Translations under genes and position numbers: made by a program | Shown here: in pieces, positions 40,834-49,632 of the stretch | Layout: every line of letters starts with the position of its first letter | Position numbering within the stretch: position 1 is the stretch's first letter | Notes under the pieces: generated by a model | What the model saw: only the letters and a program-made list of their open reading frames with translations | What the model was told of the DNA's origin: nothing | Database searches by the model: none | DNA from: Natrinema sp. SYSU A 869 | Lineage (GTDB): Archaea; Halobacteriota; Halobacteria; Halobacteriales; Natrialbaceae | NCBI RefSeq assembly: GCF_019879105.1 | Contig: NZ_CP082249.1 | Coordinates: 3,838,256-3,902,255 of the forward strand | Length of the DNA: 64,000 nt | Direction of reading: 5' to 3'

Positions 40834-42264
40834 ATGACACACGACTGCTCGTTCCTCGAGGCCCTCGACCTCGGGGATGGTCAGGTTTCCTTCGCGGATG
40901 GCCGACGGGAATCGCACGCCGCCGACTATGGGGCGGAGCGAAACGATGCCGACGGTGGCGTGCTCCCGGACGCCGTCGTCTGGCCGGAGTGCACGGCCGA
41001 CGTATCGGCGGTGCTGGCCGCCGCGACCGACCACGGTGTCCCGGTGACGCCCTACGCCGCGGGGACGGGTCTCGAGGGCAACGCCGTCCCGGCCTACGGC
41101 GGGATCAGCCTCGATCTCACGCGGATGGACGCCGTCGCCAACTACCGGCCTGAGGACTTCCAGATTGACGTCGGTCCGGGGATCATCGGCTCCGACGTAG
41201 ACGAGTACGTCGCCAGCGACGGCCTCTTCTTCCCACCGCTGCCCTCCTCCGGCGACATCTCGACGGTCGGTGGGATGATCGCGACCGATGCCAGCGGCAT
41301 GCAGACGGTCCGATACGGCGAGATTGCTGACTGGGTGCTCGGCCTCGAGGCGGTACTGGCCGACGGCACCGTCATCCTGACCGGGTCACGGGCGATCAAG
41401 ACCTCGAGCGGCTACAACTTGACCGATCTCGTCATCGGCAACGAGGGAACGCTGGCCGTCGTCACCGAGGCGACGCTCGAACTCGCCGGTCGGCCGGACC
41501 AGATCCGCGGCGGTCGAGCTATCTTCGAGACGCTCGCCGACGCGGCGGCGGCCGTCTTCGACGCGGTTCGGACCGACGTCGGCGTTGCCAAAATCGAACT
41601 CGTCGACGGACTGAGCGCGACGATGGCAAACGGGTATCTCGGCAGCGACCTGCCCGACGCGCCGATGGTCTTCCTCGAATTCCACGCGAATCATGATATC
41701 GAAGCGGAGATCGACCTCTGCAGAACGATCTTCGCGGATCACGACGTCGCCCGCTTCGAGATGAGCGACGATGACGCGGAGATGGAGGACCTCTGGCAGG
41801 CCCGCCGGGAGATGGCTTACGCCGTCTCGACATACGATCCGGACCTCGAGCCGCTCCATCCTGGCGACGTGACGGTACCGATCAGTTACTATCCCGAGGT
41901 TGTCCGCGAGACGAAGCGCCTCGCCAACGAGTCCGACCTACTCGTCCCCTGTTTCGGTCACGCGGGTGACGGCAACCTCCACTACAGCGTGCTCGCCGAC
42001 CCCGACAATCCCGAGCAGGTCGAGCGCGGTGAGGAACTGTATCGGGAAATCGTCGAACTCGCGATCGACCTGGGTGGGACCGCGACAGGGGAACACGGCA
42101 TCGGCGAGGGGAAACAGAAATACCTCGAGCCGGAACACGGGGCCGGCGCGGTCGAGGCCATGCGGACGATCAAGCGGGCGCTGGACCCAACCGATACGCT
42201 CAATCCGGGGAAGATTTTCCCCGAGACGGCCGACGGTGAGCGCGTCCGCGATCCGGAGCGGTGA
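40834..42264 (+). CDS. FAD-binding 2-hydroxyacid dehydrogenase (GlcD/D-lactate dehydrogenase type)
   Basis: A 476-residue PCMH-type flavoprotein. The FAD-binding half has P-Y-A-A-G-T-G-L-E-G-N-A and I-D-V-G-P-G-I and P-P-L-P-S-S-G-D-I-S-T-V-G-G-M-I-A-T-D-A-S-G; the cap and FAD-oxidase C half has C-F-G-H-A-G-D-G-N-L-H-Y and G-E-H-G-I-G-E-G-K-Q-K. It oxidises D-lactate, glycolate or a related acid and passes electrons to the respiratory chain or ferredoxin. No partner iron-sulfur subunit is adjacent. ATG 40834 agrees with family starts. Confidence 0.9.
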   Translation: MTHDCSFLEALDLGDGQVSFADGRRESHAADYGAERNDADGGVLPDAVVWPECTADVSAVLAAATDHGVPVTPYAAGTGLEGNAVPAYGGISLDLTRMDAVANYRPEDFQIDVGPGIIGSDVDEYVASDGLFFPPLPSSGDISTVGGMIATDASGMQTVRYGEIADWVLGLEAVLADGTVILTGSRAIKTSSGYNLTDLVIGNEGTLAVVTEATLELAGRPDQIRGGRAIFETLADAAAAVFDAVRTDVGVAKIELVDGLSATMANGYLGSDLPDAPMVFLEFHANHDIEAEIDLCRTIFADHDVARFEMSDDDAEMEDLWQARREMAYAVSTYDPDLEPLHPGDVTVPISYYPEVVRETKRLANESDLLVPCFGHAGDGNLHYSVLADPDNPEQVERGEELYREIVELAIDLGGTATGEHGIGEGKQKYLEPEHGAGAVEAMRTIKRALDPTDTLNPGKIFPETADGERVRDPER

Positions 42265-42402
42265 AACCCCGCGAATCGGTTGATATCGCCCGTTTCGGGA
42301 CGGCGACAACACAGTTTTTATTGCGGTGCTACCAATCTGAGTAGATAGTCGCGTGGAGTCGGAACCCGATTCGTCCGCGGTTCGGTACGCACTCGAATAC
42401 GT

Positions 42403-43950
42403 ATGATAGGTAGGATTCACGTCGACGTCCGGTCCAGTTGTAGCCTCCTCGGGACGGTCCTGAAGTATCTCTCCCTGACGCTGCTCGTTCCGACCGTGGT
42501 CGCGCTGTACTACCGGGAGAGCCCGCTCCCGTTTCTCGTCGCACTCGTCGTCGCCGTCGCCGTCGGGGCCGGCCTCGAGCGCCTCGAGACGGAGCCGTCC
42601 CTCGAGCACCGCGAGGCGTTCCTGCTGGTCGCACTGACGTGGCTGGTTCTCCCGATCGTCGGGACAATTCCGTACCTCGTCGCGGGAACGGGAACGCTCG
42701 CGCATCCCGTCAACGCACTCTTCGAGAGCATGAGCGGGTTTACGACGACCGGAGCGACGGTCATGGGCGAGATCTCCGTCGAGACCCACTCGCGGTCGAT
42801 CATGCTGTGGCGACAGCTCACTCAGTGGCTCGGCGGGATGGGGATCCTCGTATTGATGGTCGCGATCCTCTCGGAGCTCTCCGTTGGAGGGACACAGCTC
42901 ATCCGGGAGGAAGCGCCGGGTATTCAGGTCGAAAAGCTGACGCCGCGGATCAGGCAGACCGCGCGAGCGCTCTGGCTGATCTATGCGTGGTTCACGCTCG
43001 CCGCGGTGGTGGTTTACTACGCCCTCCATCTCACCGGGCTGGCCCCGAACATGACCTTTTACAATGCCGTTGCACACGCGCTCACGACGCTGCCGACCGG
43101 CGGGTTCTCGCCAGAAGGGCGTAGCATCGAGGCGTTCGAACCGATCGTCCAGTGGGCGGTCATGCCCTTCATGGTCATCGCCGGGACGAACTTCGCGCTC
43201 TACTGGTACGCCTGGCGCGGCCGCCCCGACCGCCTAACGAGCAACGCCGAGTTCCGATCGTATCTCCTGTCGATGAGCGTCGTCGGCGGACTCCTCTCGC
43301 TACTGCTGTTTCTCGGCGTCGGCCTTGAGACCGTCCCCGAAAACATCGCCGCGATCCCGGGCAGCCTCGAGCGCTCGCTGCGCCACGGGCTCTTCCAGAC
43401 GCTCGCGATCGTCACGACGACCGGCTACGCCAGTATGGACTTCAACACGTGGAGCGAGTCGACGCAGGTGATCCTCCTGTTCGCGATGTTTCTGGGCGGC
43501 TCAGCGGGCTCCGCCGCGGGATCGATCAAGATCATCCGGTGGTACGTCGTCGGGAAGTCCATCCAGCGCGAGTTGTTCACGACCGTCCACCCGCAGGCGA
43601 TCCGGCCGGTTCGGATGGGCGACACGGGCGATGTTATCGACGAAGAAGCGATCCACGGCATCTTCGTCTTCCTTCTCCTCTTTCTGGTGCTGTTCGCGGT
43701 CTCGACCGTCCTGCTCTTTCTCGACGCCCACCGAACGCCTGGCCTCTCGCTGTCGGGGCTCGAGGCGATCAGCGCGACGATCGCGACACTCGGGAACGTC
43801 GGCCCGGGCGTCGGCGTCGTCGGGCCGATGAACAGCTATCTCCCCTTCTCGAACACTGCGAAGCTGTACATGATCTTCCTCATGTGGATCGGCCGGCTGG
43901 AGATCCTCTCCGTGCTCGTCATCCTGACGCCGGCGTACTGGCGGTCGTAG
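42403..43950 (+). CDS. trkH: TrkH family potassium uptake protein
   Basis: A 515-residue membrane protein with about ten helices, the pore-forming subunit of a Trk/Ktr potassium system. Four P-loop-like segments can be seen, the best being F-E-S-M-S-G-F-T-T-T-G-A-T and L-T-T-L-P-T-G-G-F-S and V-T-T-T-G-Y-A-S, each with the selectivity-filter Gly. Potassium is the main compatible solute of haloarchaea, so this is central for osmotic balance. The NAD-binding TrkA partner is not adjacent and must be elsewhere. Confidence 0.93.
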   Translation: MIGRIHVDVRSSCSLLGTVLKYLSLTLLVPTVVALYYRESPLPFLVALVVAVAVGAGLERLETEPSLEHREAFLLVALTWLVLPIVGTIPYLVAGTGTLAHPVNALFESMSGFTTTGATVMGEISVETHSRSIMLWRQLTQWLGGMGILVLMVAILSELSVGGTQLIREEAPGIQVEKLTPRIRQTARALWLIYAWFTLAAVVVYYALHLTGLAPNMTFYNAVAHALTTLPTGGFSPEGRSIEAFEPIVQWAVMPFMVIAGTNFALYWYAWRGRPDRLTSNAEFRSYLLSMSVVGGLLSLLLFLGVGLETVPENIAAIPGSLERSLRHGLFQTLAIVTTTGYASMDFNTWSESTQVILLFAMFLGGSAGSAAGSIKIIRWYVVGKSIQRELFTTVHPQAIRPVRMGDTGDVIDEEAIHGIFVFLLLFLVLFAVSTVLLFLDAHRTPGLSLSGLEAISATIATLGNVGPGVGVVGPMNSYLPFSNTAKLYMIFLMWIGRLEILSVLVILTPAYWRS

Positions 43951-43995
43951 CGCGGCTGAGACTCAGTCGTTACTTCTGGACCAGCAGGCCGAGAC

Positions 43996-45687
43996 TCAGT
44001 CGTGGACCAGCACGTCGAGTACGTCCGGACCCTCGCGAACGAGTGCGTCCTCGAGCGTGCCCTCGATTTCGTCGGGCGTCTCGACCAGTTCGGCGCGGGC
44101 ACCGTGACTCTCGGCGTTTTTCACGAGATCGACTGCGGGATCGAAGTCCATCCCGACGAACTCGTAGTCGTCTTCCTCGCCGCCCATGATGGCGAGCGTG
44201 TTGTCCTTCAGGATGCGGTAGTTGCGGTTGTCCGAGATGACGACGGTGAGATCCAGATCGTACCGAGCGGCGCTGTAGATCGAGTGCGGATAGTACTGGT
44301 AGGAGCCGTCGCCGATGAAGCCGACCACGTCGCGCGGGTCGTCGCGCTGCTCCTCCGCGACGGCGGCACCGACCGCTGCCGGCAGCCCGTAGCCGAGTCC
44401 GCCGCCCTTGTTCGAGATGTACTGCTCGGGCGCGAGATCCCACCGGGTCAGCATGGCATACTTCGAGGTGACGCCCTCGTCGACGATCGCCGCGTCGCCC
44501 GCGACGCGCTCCATGGCGTCGACCAGTTCGGCCTTCGAGGCGCGGGGATCGTCCTCCTTGTCGCCCTCGCCGTAGCCGGCCATCTTGGCCTCCACCATCT
44601 CTTTGACGTCGGCGACTTCCTCGAGCCGGTCCGCCACGACCTCGTCCGAGAGTTTCCGCTGGACGCGTTCGGTGATCCCCTGCATCACGAGTCCCGGATC
44701 GCCGATCACGGCCGCGTCCGCCGGCTGGTTCTTGCCGACCTGCCAGGTGTCGTCGCTCAGGTGGATGCAGGTCGTGTCGGAATCGACGAGCGCCTCCTCG
44801 TGGCGGGTCAGCGTCGTGTTCGTCGAGACGCCGGCGAAGCAAATCGTATCGGTGTCCATCAGCATCGCGGCCAGGTCCTCGTTCGTCGGCAGGTAGGAGA
44901 CCCACTGCTCGTGGTCGGTCGGGAAGTCCACTTCACAGGAGAGGATCTCGCCGTGGACGCGCGCTCCCGTCGCCTCCGCGAGTTCGACCGCCGCGGCGAC
45001 AGCGTCCGCGCCCGAGCGGGCGACGTGGTCGCCGACCACCAGCACCGGATCGTCGGCCTCGGCGAGCAGGTCGGCGGCGCGCTCGAGTTGAGCAGGATCG
45101 CCGCCCCCGGCGTTGGGAATCGGACCGAGCCGTTCGGGTTCGGCGTCGGTTTTGGCCAGCATGACGTCGAGGGGCAGCCCGAGGAAGACCGGGCCCGTCG
45201 GGGGCGTCATCGCGACCCGGAACGCCCGCCGGAGCATCGTCGGCAGCGTCGAGACGTCCAGTACCTCGTCGGACCACTTGCAGAACTGCTCGGCCATGTC
45301 GACCAGATCGCCCGAGAGGATCGGCTCCTCGTGACGGAAGTCAGTGCTGTGATTGCCCGCCGTCACGACCAGCGGCGCGCCGGCGATCTTGGCTGCATAG
45401 AGGTTGCCCAGCCCGTGGGCCAGCCCGGGCGCGATATGGAGGTTCGCGACGCCGACCGGGGTGATCGAGTCGTCGTGGTGGGCATGGTACCGCCGCCGCT
45501 GGGCGTAGCCCCCAGCCATCCCGACCGCGATGTCCTCGTGGAGCCCAAGGCGATATTCGAGGTTGCTTTCGCTGATTGCATCCATGATTGGCAGTTCGGT
45601 CGTCCCCGGATTACCGAAGACGTAGTCGACGCCGTAGAACTCGAGAGCGTCAGTGAAGAGATCCGCACCAGTGTAGCCATCTGTCAT
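43996..45687 (-). CDS. thiamine pyrophosphate-dependent enzyme (acetolactate synthase / benzoylformate decarboxylase-like)
   Basis: A 563-residue TPP enzyme with three domains: PYR (N-terminal G-N-P-G-T-T-E-L-P with the usual catalytic Glu nearby, Y-R-L-G-L-H-E-D-I-A-V-G-M-A), a central domain, and PP with the metal/TPP motif V-G-F-I-G-D-G-S-Y-Q-Y to V-I-S-D-N-R-N-Y-R. The substrate is not settled: acetolactate synthase, benzoylformate decarboxylase and related 2-oxoacid decarboxylases look alike. No regulatory ilvN subunit follows, which argues against the main biosynthetic synthase. ATG 45687 was chosen as start. Confidence 0.85.
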   Translation of the reverse strand: MTDGYTGADLFTDALEFYGVDYVFGNPGTTELPIMDAISESNLEYRLGLHEDIAVGMAGGYAQRRRYHAHHDDSITPVGVANLHIAPGLAHGLGNLYAAKIAGAPLVVTAGNHSTDFRHEEPILSGDLVDMAEQFCKWSDEVLDVSTLPTMLRRAFRVAMTPPTGPVFLGLPLDVMLAKTDAEPERLGPIPNAGGGDPAQLERAADLLAEADDPVLVVGDHVARSGADAVAAAVELAEATGARVHGEILSCEVDFPTDHEQWVSYLPTNEDLAAMLMDTDTICFAGVSTNTTLTRHEEALVDSDTTCIHLSDDTWQVGKNQPADAAVIGDPGLVMQGITERVQRKLSDEVVADRLEEVADVKEMVEAKMAGYGEGDKEDDPRASKAELVDAMERVAGDAAIVDEGVTSKYAMLTRWDLAPEQYISNKGGGLGYGLPAAVGAAVAEEQRDDPRDVVGFIGDGSYQYYPHSIYSAARYDLDLTVVISDNRNYRILKDNTLAIMGGEEDDYEFVGMDFDPAVDLVKNAESHGARAELVETPDEIEGTLEDALVREGPDVLDVLVHD

Positions 45688-45763
45688 GCTCTCCCGTGAC
45701 ACGGCACAGCACATCAAATTGTGTGTTTTGGGCTCGATTCCAGCGCGTGCGGCCCGGCCTGGG

Positions 45764-45770
45764 TATTATA
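45764..45770 (+). promoter_or_regulatory. probable TATA box of the UbiA-type gene
   Basis: TATTATA centred about 27 nt before ATG 45794; it fits a leaderless transcript and supports that start against the longer frame from 45686. Confidence 0.5.
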
Positions 45771-45793
45771 CGTCAGTTCGTTGTCCCCTGACT

Positions 45794-46654
45794 ATGGCCA
45801 TCGCGAGAGACGGGACGGGGATCGGTGCGACGGCTCGAGCGTTCTGGTCGCAGGTCCATCCCGTCTTCATGACGCCGCCGCTGGCCGCGTCACTGTTCGG
45901 TTCGATCCTCGCTGGAACCGTCGACCCGGTGCTCGCGGCGATCCACGTCGCGGCGATGTTCGCGGCGGTCTACACGGCCCACGTGAAAGATGGCTACGTC
46001 GACTTCCACGTCCGCGGCGAGGACGATGACCATCCGCTGACCGCGAGGGGGTGTCGGGTCGCGCTCGCCCTGTCAACGGCGGTCTTCGCAGTGTGCTGTC
46101 TCGTCCTCGGCGTCCTCGTCGACCTCCTCGCGGTCGCGCTGGTCGTCCCCGCGTGGCTAATCGCCTACCACCACGCGCCGCAACTCGACATGAACCCCGT
46201 GACGGCGACGACCGGCTACCCGCTCGGAATCGCCCTGTCGGTACTCGGCGGGTTCTACGTACAGGCGACGACGCTCACCGCGGTTCCGCTCGGCTTCGCC
46301 GTCGTCTTCCTCGCACTCCTCTCCGGGATCAAGGTGATTGACGACGCCCAGGACTACGCCTACGACCGTTCGATCGACAAACGGACCGTCGCGGTGGCAG
46401 TCGGCCCCGACCGCGCCTACGACGTCGCGTACGGGTTGATGGCCGGTGCGCTAGTCGCCGTCGCCGCACTCGCCGCCGTTCGTATCTTCCCCTTGACGGC
46501 GCTGCTAGCGGCCCTCGCGTTCGCCGCGGTCGCCGCCGTCGCGCGGCGAGCCGATCCCGAACTCGCGACCATGTTACTCATCCGGGGTTCGTACGTGTTC
46601 CTCGCTGTCCTCGTGGCTGCCGTCCGGTTCGATCCGATCGGTCACCTCGTGTGA
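45794..46654 (+). CDS. UbiA family prenyltransferase
   Basis: A 286-residue polytopic membrane protein with eight or nine hydrophobic helices and two Asp-rich motifs that bind prenyl diphosphate through magnesium: the first around D-G-Y-V-D-F-H-V-R-G-E-D-D-D, the second D-D-A-Q-D-Y-A-Y-D-R-S-I-D-K-R-T. This is the family that prenylates quinones and archaeal lipids (menaquinone, geranylgeranylglyceryl transfer). The specific substrate is open. It is divergent from the TPP enzyme and monocistronic. Confidence 0.88.
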   Translation: MAIARDGTGIGATARAFWSQVHPVFMTPPLAASLFGSILAGTVDPVLAAIHVAAMFAAVYTAHVKDGYVDFHVRGEDDDHPLTARGCRVALALSTAVFAVCCLVLGVLVDLLAVALVVPAWLIAYHHAPQLDMNPVTATTGYPLGIALSVLGGFYVQATTLTAVPLGFAVVFLALLSGIKVIDDAQDYAYDRSIDKRTVAVAVGPDRAYDVAYGLMAGALVAVAALAAVRIFPLTALLAALAFAAVAAVARRADPELATMLLIRGSYVFLAVLVAAVRFDPIGHLV

Positions 46655-46718
46655 GCATGCCGAACTGGGTCGACGGCCACGCCGTTCAAGACGAGTCCGG
46701 TCGTCCGGCCTCGCGTTC

Positions 46719-46970
46719 TCAGAGCGACTGTCGATGGCCGCACCTGGGACAGTACATCGTCCCGTTTCGGATGAACGTGTAGCTCTCGTCACAGCGGTCA
46801 CACAAACAGCCCATCGAGAGGCCGATTTCGCGAGCGAGTTCGGCGACCGTATTTTGTAACTGCCGGTGGTGACGCTCCGTCTTCTCAAGACGGTCGCTGA
46901 GAGCGGCCAACTCTGCCGATATCTGCCGGTCGCGTCGGGGGCTGGGAACGCGGGCTGGACGGGGAGTCAT
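46719..46970 (-). CDS. zinc-ribbon protein with coiled coil
   Basis: An 83-residue protein: a basic N-terminus, a coiled coil (about 18-48; A-A-L-S-D-R-L-E-K-T then L-Q-N-T-V-A-E-L), and a C-terminal zinc ribbon made of C-D-R-C-D-E-S and C-P-R-C-G-H, with an additional Cys just before. It may bind nucleic acid or a partner protein; the function is unknown. Start ATG 46970. Confidence 0.65.
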   Translation of the reverse strand: MTPRPARVPSPRRDRQISAELAALSDRLEKTERHHRQLQNTVAELAREIGLSMGCLCDRCDESYTFIRNGTMYCPRCGHRQSL

Positions 46971-47178
46971 AGACTGTATAGGTCGCCAGTGACGAAAAAC
47001 ACATCTCTACTCGACAATCGTCACGACGGTTCTAGTATCGGTGAGGACAAATCCGTCTCAGTGAGGTGATTGAGTAGTTTGTCGATCCGTAGTCAAGCGC
47101 ATGATGCGCATTCGGTTCGAACCGCTCGCCAAACGCGTACGTGAGGTCGAGAGACCGAGCCGCTCGCAGCGGCGTCCC

Positions 47179-47454
47179 TTATTCGACCTCGGCCTCCGCA
47201 GACTTCTCGGAGACGTCCGGCGGCTTCCAGTCCAGTTTGATCGTTACCGTCTCGCGGTTCCCTCGCAGGATCGACGACCGCTCGCGGACGCCGACCTCAT
47301 AGGCGATCAACTCCGACGGCCGGAGGTCGACCGTCTTGTTCCCCGTCCGGATCGTCGCCTCTCCCTCGCCCTCGAGTTCGTCGGCGAGCGCTCGAAGCTG
47401 TTCGGCGGCCTCCTCGCGAGTCACCTCATCGGCGGAGAGTGTCTTGTCCACCAT
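47179..47454 (-). CDS. amphi-Trp domain-containing protein
   Basis: A 91-residue haloarchaeal protein of the amphi-Trp family: L-S-A-D-E-V-T-R-E-E-A-A-E-Q-L-R-A-L-A-D-E-L-E-G followed by a small beta domain and a C-terminal I-K-L-D-W-K-P-P with the family Trp. The role is unknown. The in-frame ATG at 47454 was used in place of the longer frame to 47523. Confidence 0.8.
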   Translation of the reverse strand: MVDKTLSADEVTREEAAEQLRALADELEGEGEATIRTGNKTVDLRPSELIAYEVGVRERSSILRGNRETVTIKLDWKPPDVSEKSAEAEVE

Positions 47455-48111
47455 GGGCAGTCCTACCACGAATAGCGGAATAAATCGTCCGCCTAACGAT
47501 GGGGATTGTGAGAAACTGAGCAATTATACCTGTTCTGTGGCGTTATTGTACTCTAAAACGCAATTTTTCGAACACAGACTTATAGCCGGTCGGGACTTCC
47601 TCGAGCAACGTTTCATGAGCCGTGACTCACATCCATTTGTCACGACGCCGTCGAAACGATCTTGATCACAGATACTGAGCCCACACAATGTGCACAACTT
47701 ATAAACTTCAATCTGATCCCGTCTAACTCTCACGGTGACTATCGGTACTTATCAGACGACAATTGTTTATCAGTCTATGAGAAGGAATACATCATGGAGT
47801 ATCGCAGCGTACTGTACCATATACTGCTTTTGCCACAATATGTATTGGAACCTCTGTACTTGATGTAATGTTCTCCTACGTACGGAACCAACCTCCGTTA
47901 TCAGGTCTCCGTGAGCTATGGACCGACCCGATCTGGTGGTTCGGACTCCTGTTCACATATTATATCGTCACTCGCATGGCTCAGATGAGGAATTATCTGT
48001 CAGACAGAACAACTGAATGAACTCAACTACAGCGACTACGTGTTGAGTGATATGGGGGTAGTTCGCACTGGACACTGCATCTAACTAAGGCAATTACTTG
48101 GTCATATATTA
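47455..48111. other. AT-rich region with small open frames
   Basis: A 650-base stretch of clearly lower GC than its surroundings, especially 47520-48110. Several short rightward frames exist (see 47868-48020), but no known family. Such composition suggests acquired DNA or an old insertion. No terminal repeats were found that would define an element. Confidence 0.5.
47868..48020 (+). CDS. possible small membrane protein
   Basis: A 50-residue frame, too short for routine calling, with one hydrophobic helix in the Trp-rich segment D-P-I-W-W-F-G-L-L-F-T-Y-Y-I-V-T. Its ATG overlaps the end of another short frame (47662-47868), which itself ends in a hydrophobic stretch. It could be a real small membrane protein or the relic of a larger one. 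It has no recognised family. Confidence 0.3.
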   Translation: MFSYVRNQPPLSGLRELWTDPIWWFGLLFTYYIVTRMAQMRNYLSDRTTE

Positions 48112-49290
48112 TCAGTTAGTACTCACGATCTTGATCACGTCACCCTCCTCGAGTTCGTACTCGTCGCCGATCTCTCGGTTCGTCTTGGCGTTGACCGCGT
48201 GCAAGTAGCCGTCGCCAATATCGGAGTGGACGCTGTAGGCGAGATCGACGGGGGTCGAGCCGTCGGGTAACAGGAAGGCGTCGGGCAGGACGTTGCCGCT
48301 GCCGTCAGACCACTTCGAGGCGTCCTCAACCGGGTAGGCAGTGAGGTGCTCGAGCAGGTCGTAGACCGCGTGATCGAGCGCCGTCTGGACGCCGGTGCCG
48401 TCCCACTCGGCCATGGTGTCCGCGAGGCCCTCGAGGGCCTCGCGTTGGGCGTCGTTGACGTCGTCGCCGATATCGATCGTCTCGTCGCCAGGATCGTACT
48501 CGATCAGGCCGTTGTCGGCGGCCCGGCGGAGCGCGAGTTCGCCCTCCGCGGTGGTGGGGATCACTGGTTTATCGAGTTCGAGCAGGCGCTCGACGTTCTC
48601 CTCGGGTGCAACGTCGATTTTGTTCGCCGCGACGACGATCGGCTTGGTCCGCCGGCGTACGTCACGTGCGAGGGCTTCGCGGTGTTCGTCCTCCCACTGG
48701 ATAGGATCGTCGGGGTAGTCGAGATCCCGGAGGGTCATCGCGATCTGTTTGGGCGACGCGCCGAAGCCAGAGAGCATGTCCGCCAGCGCGTCGTCGATGT
48801 CGAAATCGGGTGAGCGGGACTTGCGCTCGACTGCCTCCCAATTGCGTTCGACGATGCCCGCCAGCCAGAGGTCCATCTCCTCTTCGATGAAGTCGATGTC
48901 CTCGAGTGGATCGTGGTCGCCGATATCGACGGGTTCGCCCTTCTCGTTGGTGCCGCCAGAGGCGTCGACGACGTTAACGATCACGTCCGCGTTCGTGAGT
49001 TCATCGAGGAACTGATTGCCCAGTCCTTTCCCCTCGTGAGCGCCCGGAACGAGTCCCGCAACGTCTAAGAGTTCGATCGGAACGTAGCGCTTGCCGTCCT
49101 CGCAGTTGTCGGCGTTGCACCGCTCGTCGCGCTCGAGACAGGGGCAGTCGGTCCGGACGTAGCTGACCCCGCGGTTGGCGTCGATCGTCGTGAAGGGATA
49201 GTTGGCGACGTCTACCTCCGCCATCGTCGCCGCCGTGTAGAACGTGGACTTGCCGGCGTTCGGTTTCCCGGCAAGTGCGATCGAAAGCAT
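48112..49290 (-). CDS. YchF/Obg-family GTPase (redox-regulated ATPase type)
   Basis: A 392-residue TRAFAC P-loop protein of the archaeal YchF/DRG-like type. G1 is A-G-K-P-N-A-G-K-S-T-F-Y, the G3 motif is L-L-D-V-A-G-L-V-P-G-A, the G4 position reads A-N-K-I-D, and the C-terminal TGS domain (about 330-392) is seen as V-D-L-A-Y-S-V-H-S-D-I-G-D-G-Y. It is bound to ribosomes in other organisms. A Cys-rich C-P-C-L-E-R-D-E-R-C-N-A-D-N-C insert in the switch region is notable and may bind metal. ATG 49290 start. Confidence 0.9.
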   Translation of the reverse strand: MLSIALAGKPNAGKSTFYTAATMAEVDVANYPFTTIDANRGVSYVRTDCPCLERDERCNADNCEDGKRYVPIELLDVAGLVPGAHEGKGLGNQFLDELTNADVIVNVVDASGGTNEKGEPVDIGDHDPLEDIDFIEEEMDLWLAGIVERNWEAVERKSRSPDFDIDDALADMLSGFGASPKQIAMTLRDLDYPDDPIQWEDEHREALARDVRRRTKPIVVAANKIDVAPEENVERLLELDKPVIPTTAEGELALRRAADNGLIEYDPGDETIDIGDDVNDAQREALEGLADTMAEWDGTGVQTALDHAVYDLLEHLTAYPVEDASKWSDGSGNVLPDAFLLPDGSTPVDLAYSVHSDIGDGYLHAVNAKTNREIGDEYELEEGDVIKIVSTN

Positions 49291-49389
49291 GCTGTTTCGT
49301 AGCCCCGTCTACAGGAATTGTCTTTCGATTCCGCGAACCCCTCGACGGCCTCGCGCCGGCTGCCGACCGCGAGGAGTAGGAGTACCGAC

Positions 49390-49632
49390 GTCTGCACTGA
49401 GCACTTCCGTGCGACTCTGCCCACCCTCTCCGAGCGAATCCGGCCGGACGAAGCCGAGAACCTGGCTGCCTAACTTCCCGAGGAACTCAGCCGCTTCCTC
49501 GTGGACATTGCCGAGGCTCTCTTCGAGATCGCTGAGCAGGAAGGAGTCCGACCCGAGGCGACGGATCGGTCTACTCGTCGACGCGACGATACCGAATACT
49601 CGCGGTCCGTGTTCGACGACTGCGTCCTATAG
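49390..49632 (+). pseudogene. DUF2267-like remnant with an in-frame stop
   Basis: A rightward frame reads V-C-T-E-H-F-R-A-T-L-P-T-L-S-E-R-I, then D-E-A-E-N-L-A-A, stop (TAA 49471-49473), L-P-E-E-L-S-R-F-L-V-D-I-A-E-A-L-F. This matches a DUF2267 core, in which the stop stands where a Gln (CAA) is expected. There is no start codon upstream in frame, and the end runs into the next gene. The function of intact DUF2267 proteins is unknown. Confidence 0.5.

Noticed and set aside
44002..45699. 565-codon rightward open frame over the TPP enzyme
   Set aside because: Antisense shadow: the minus-strand frame encodes a complete TPP enzyme with motifs, while this one has none; high GC lengthens antisense frames.
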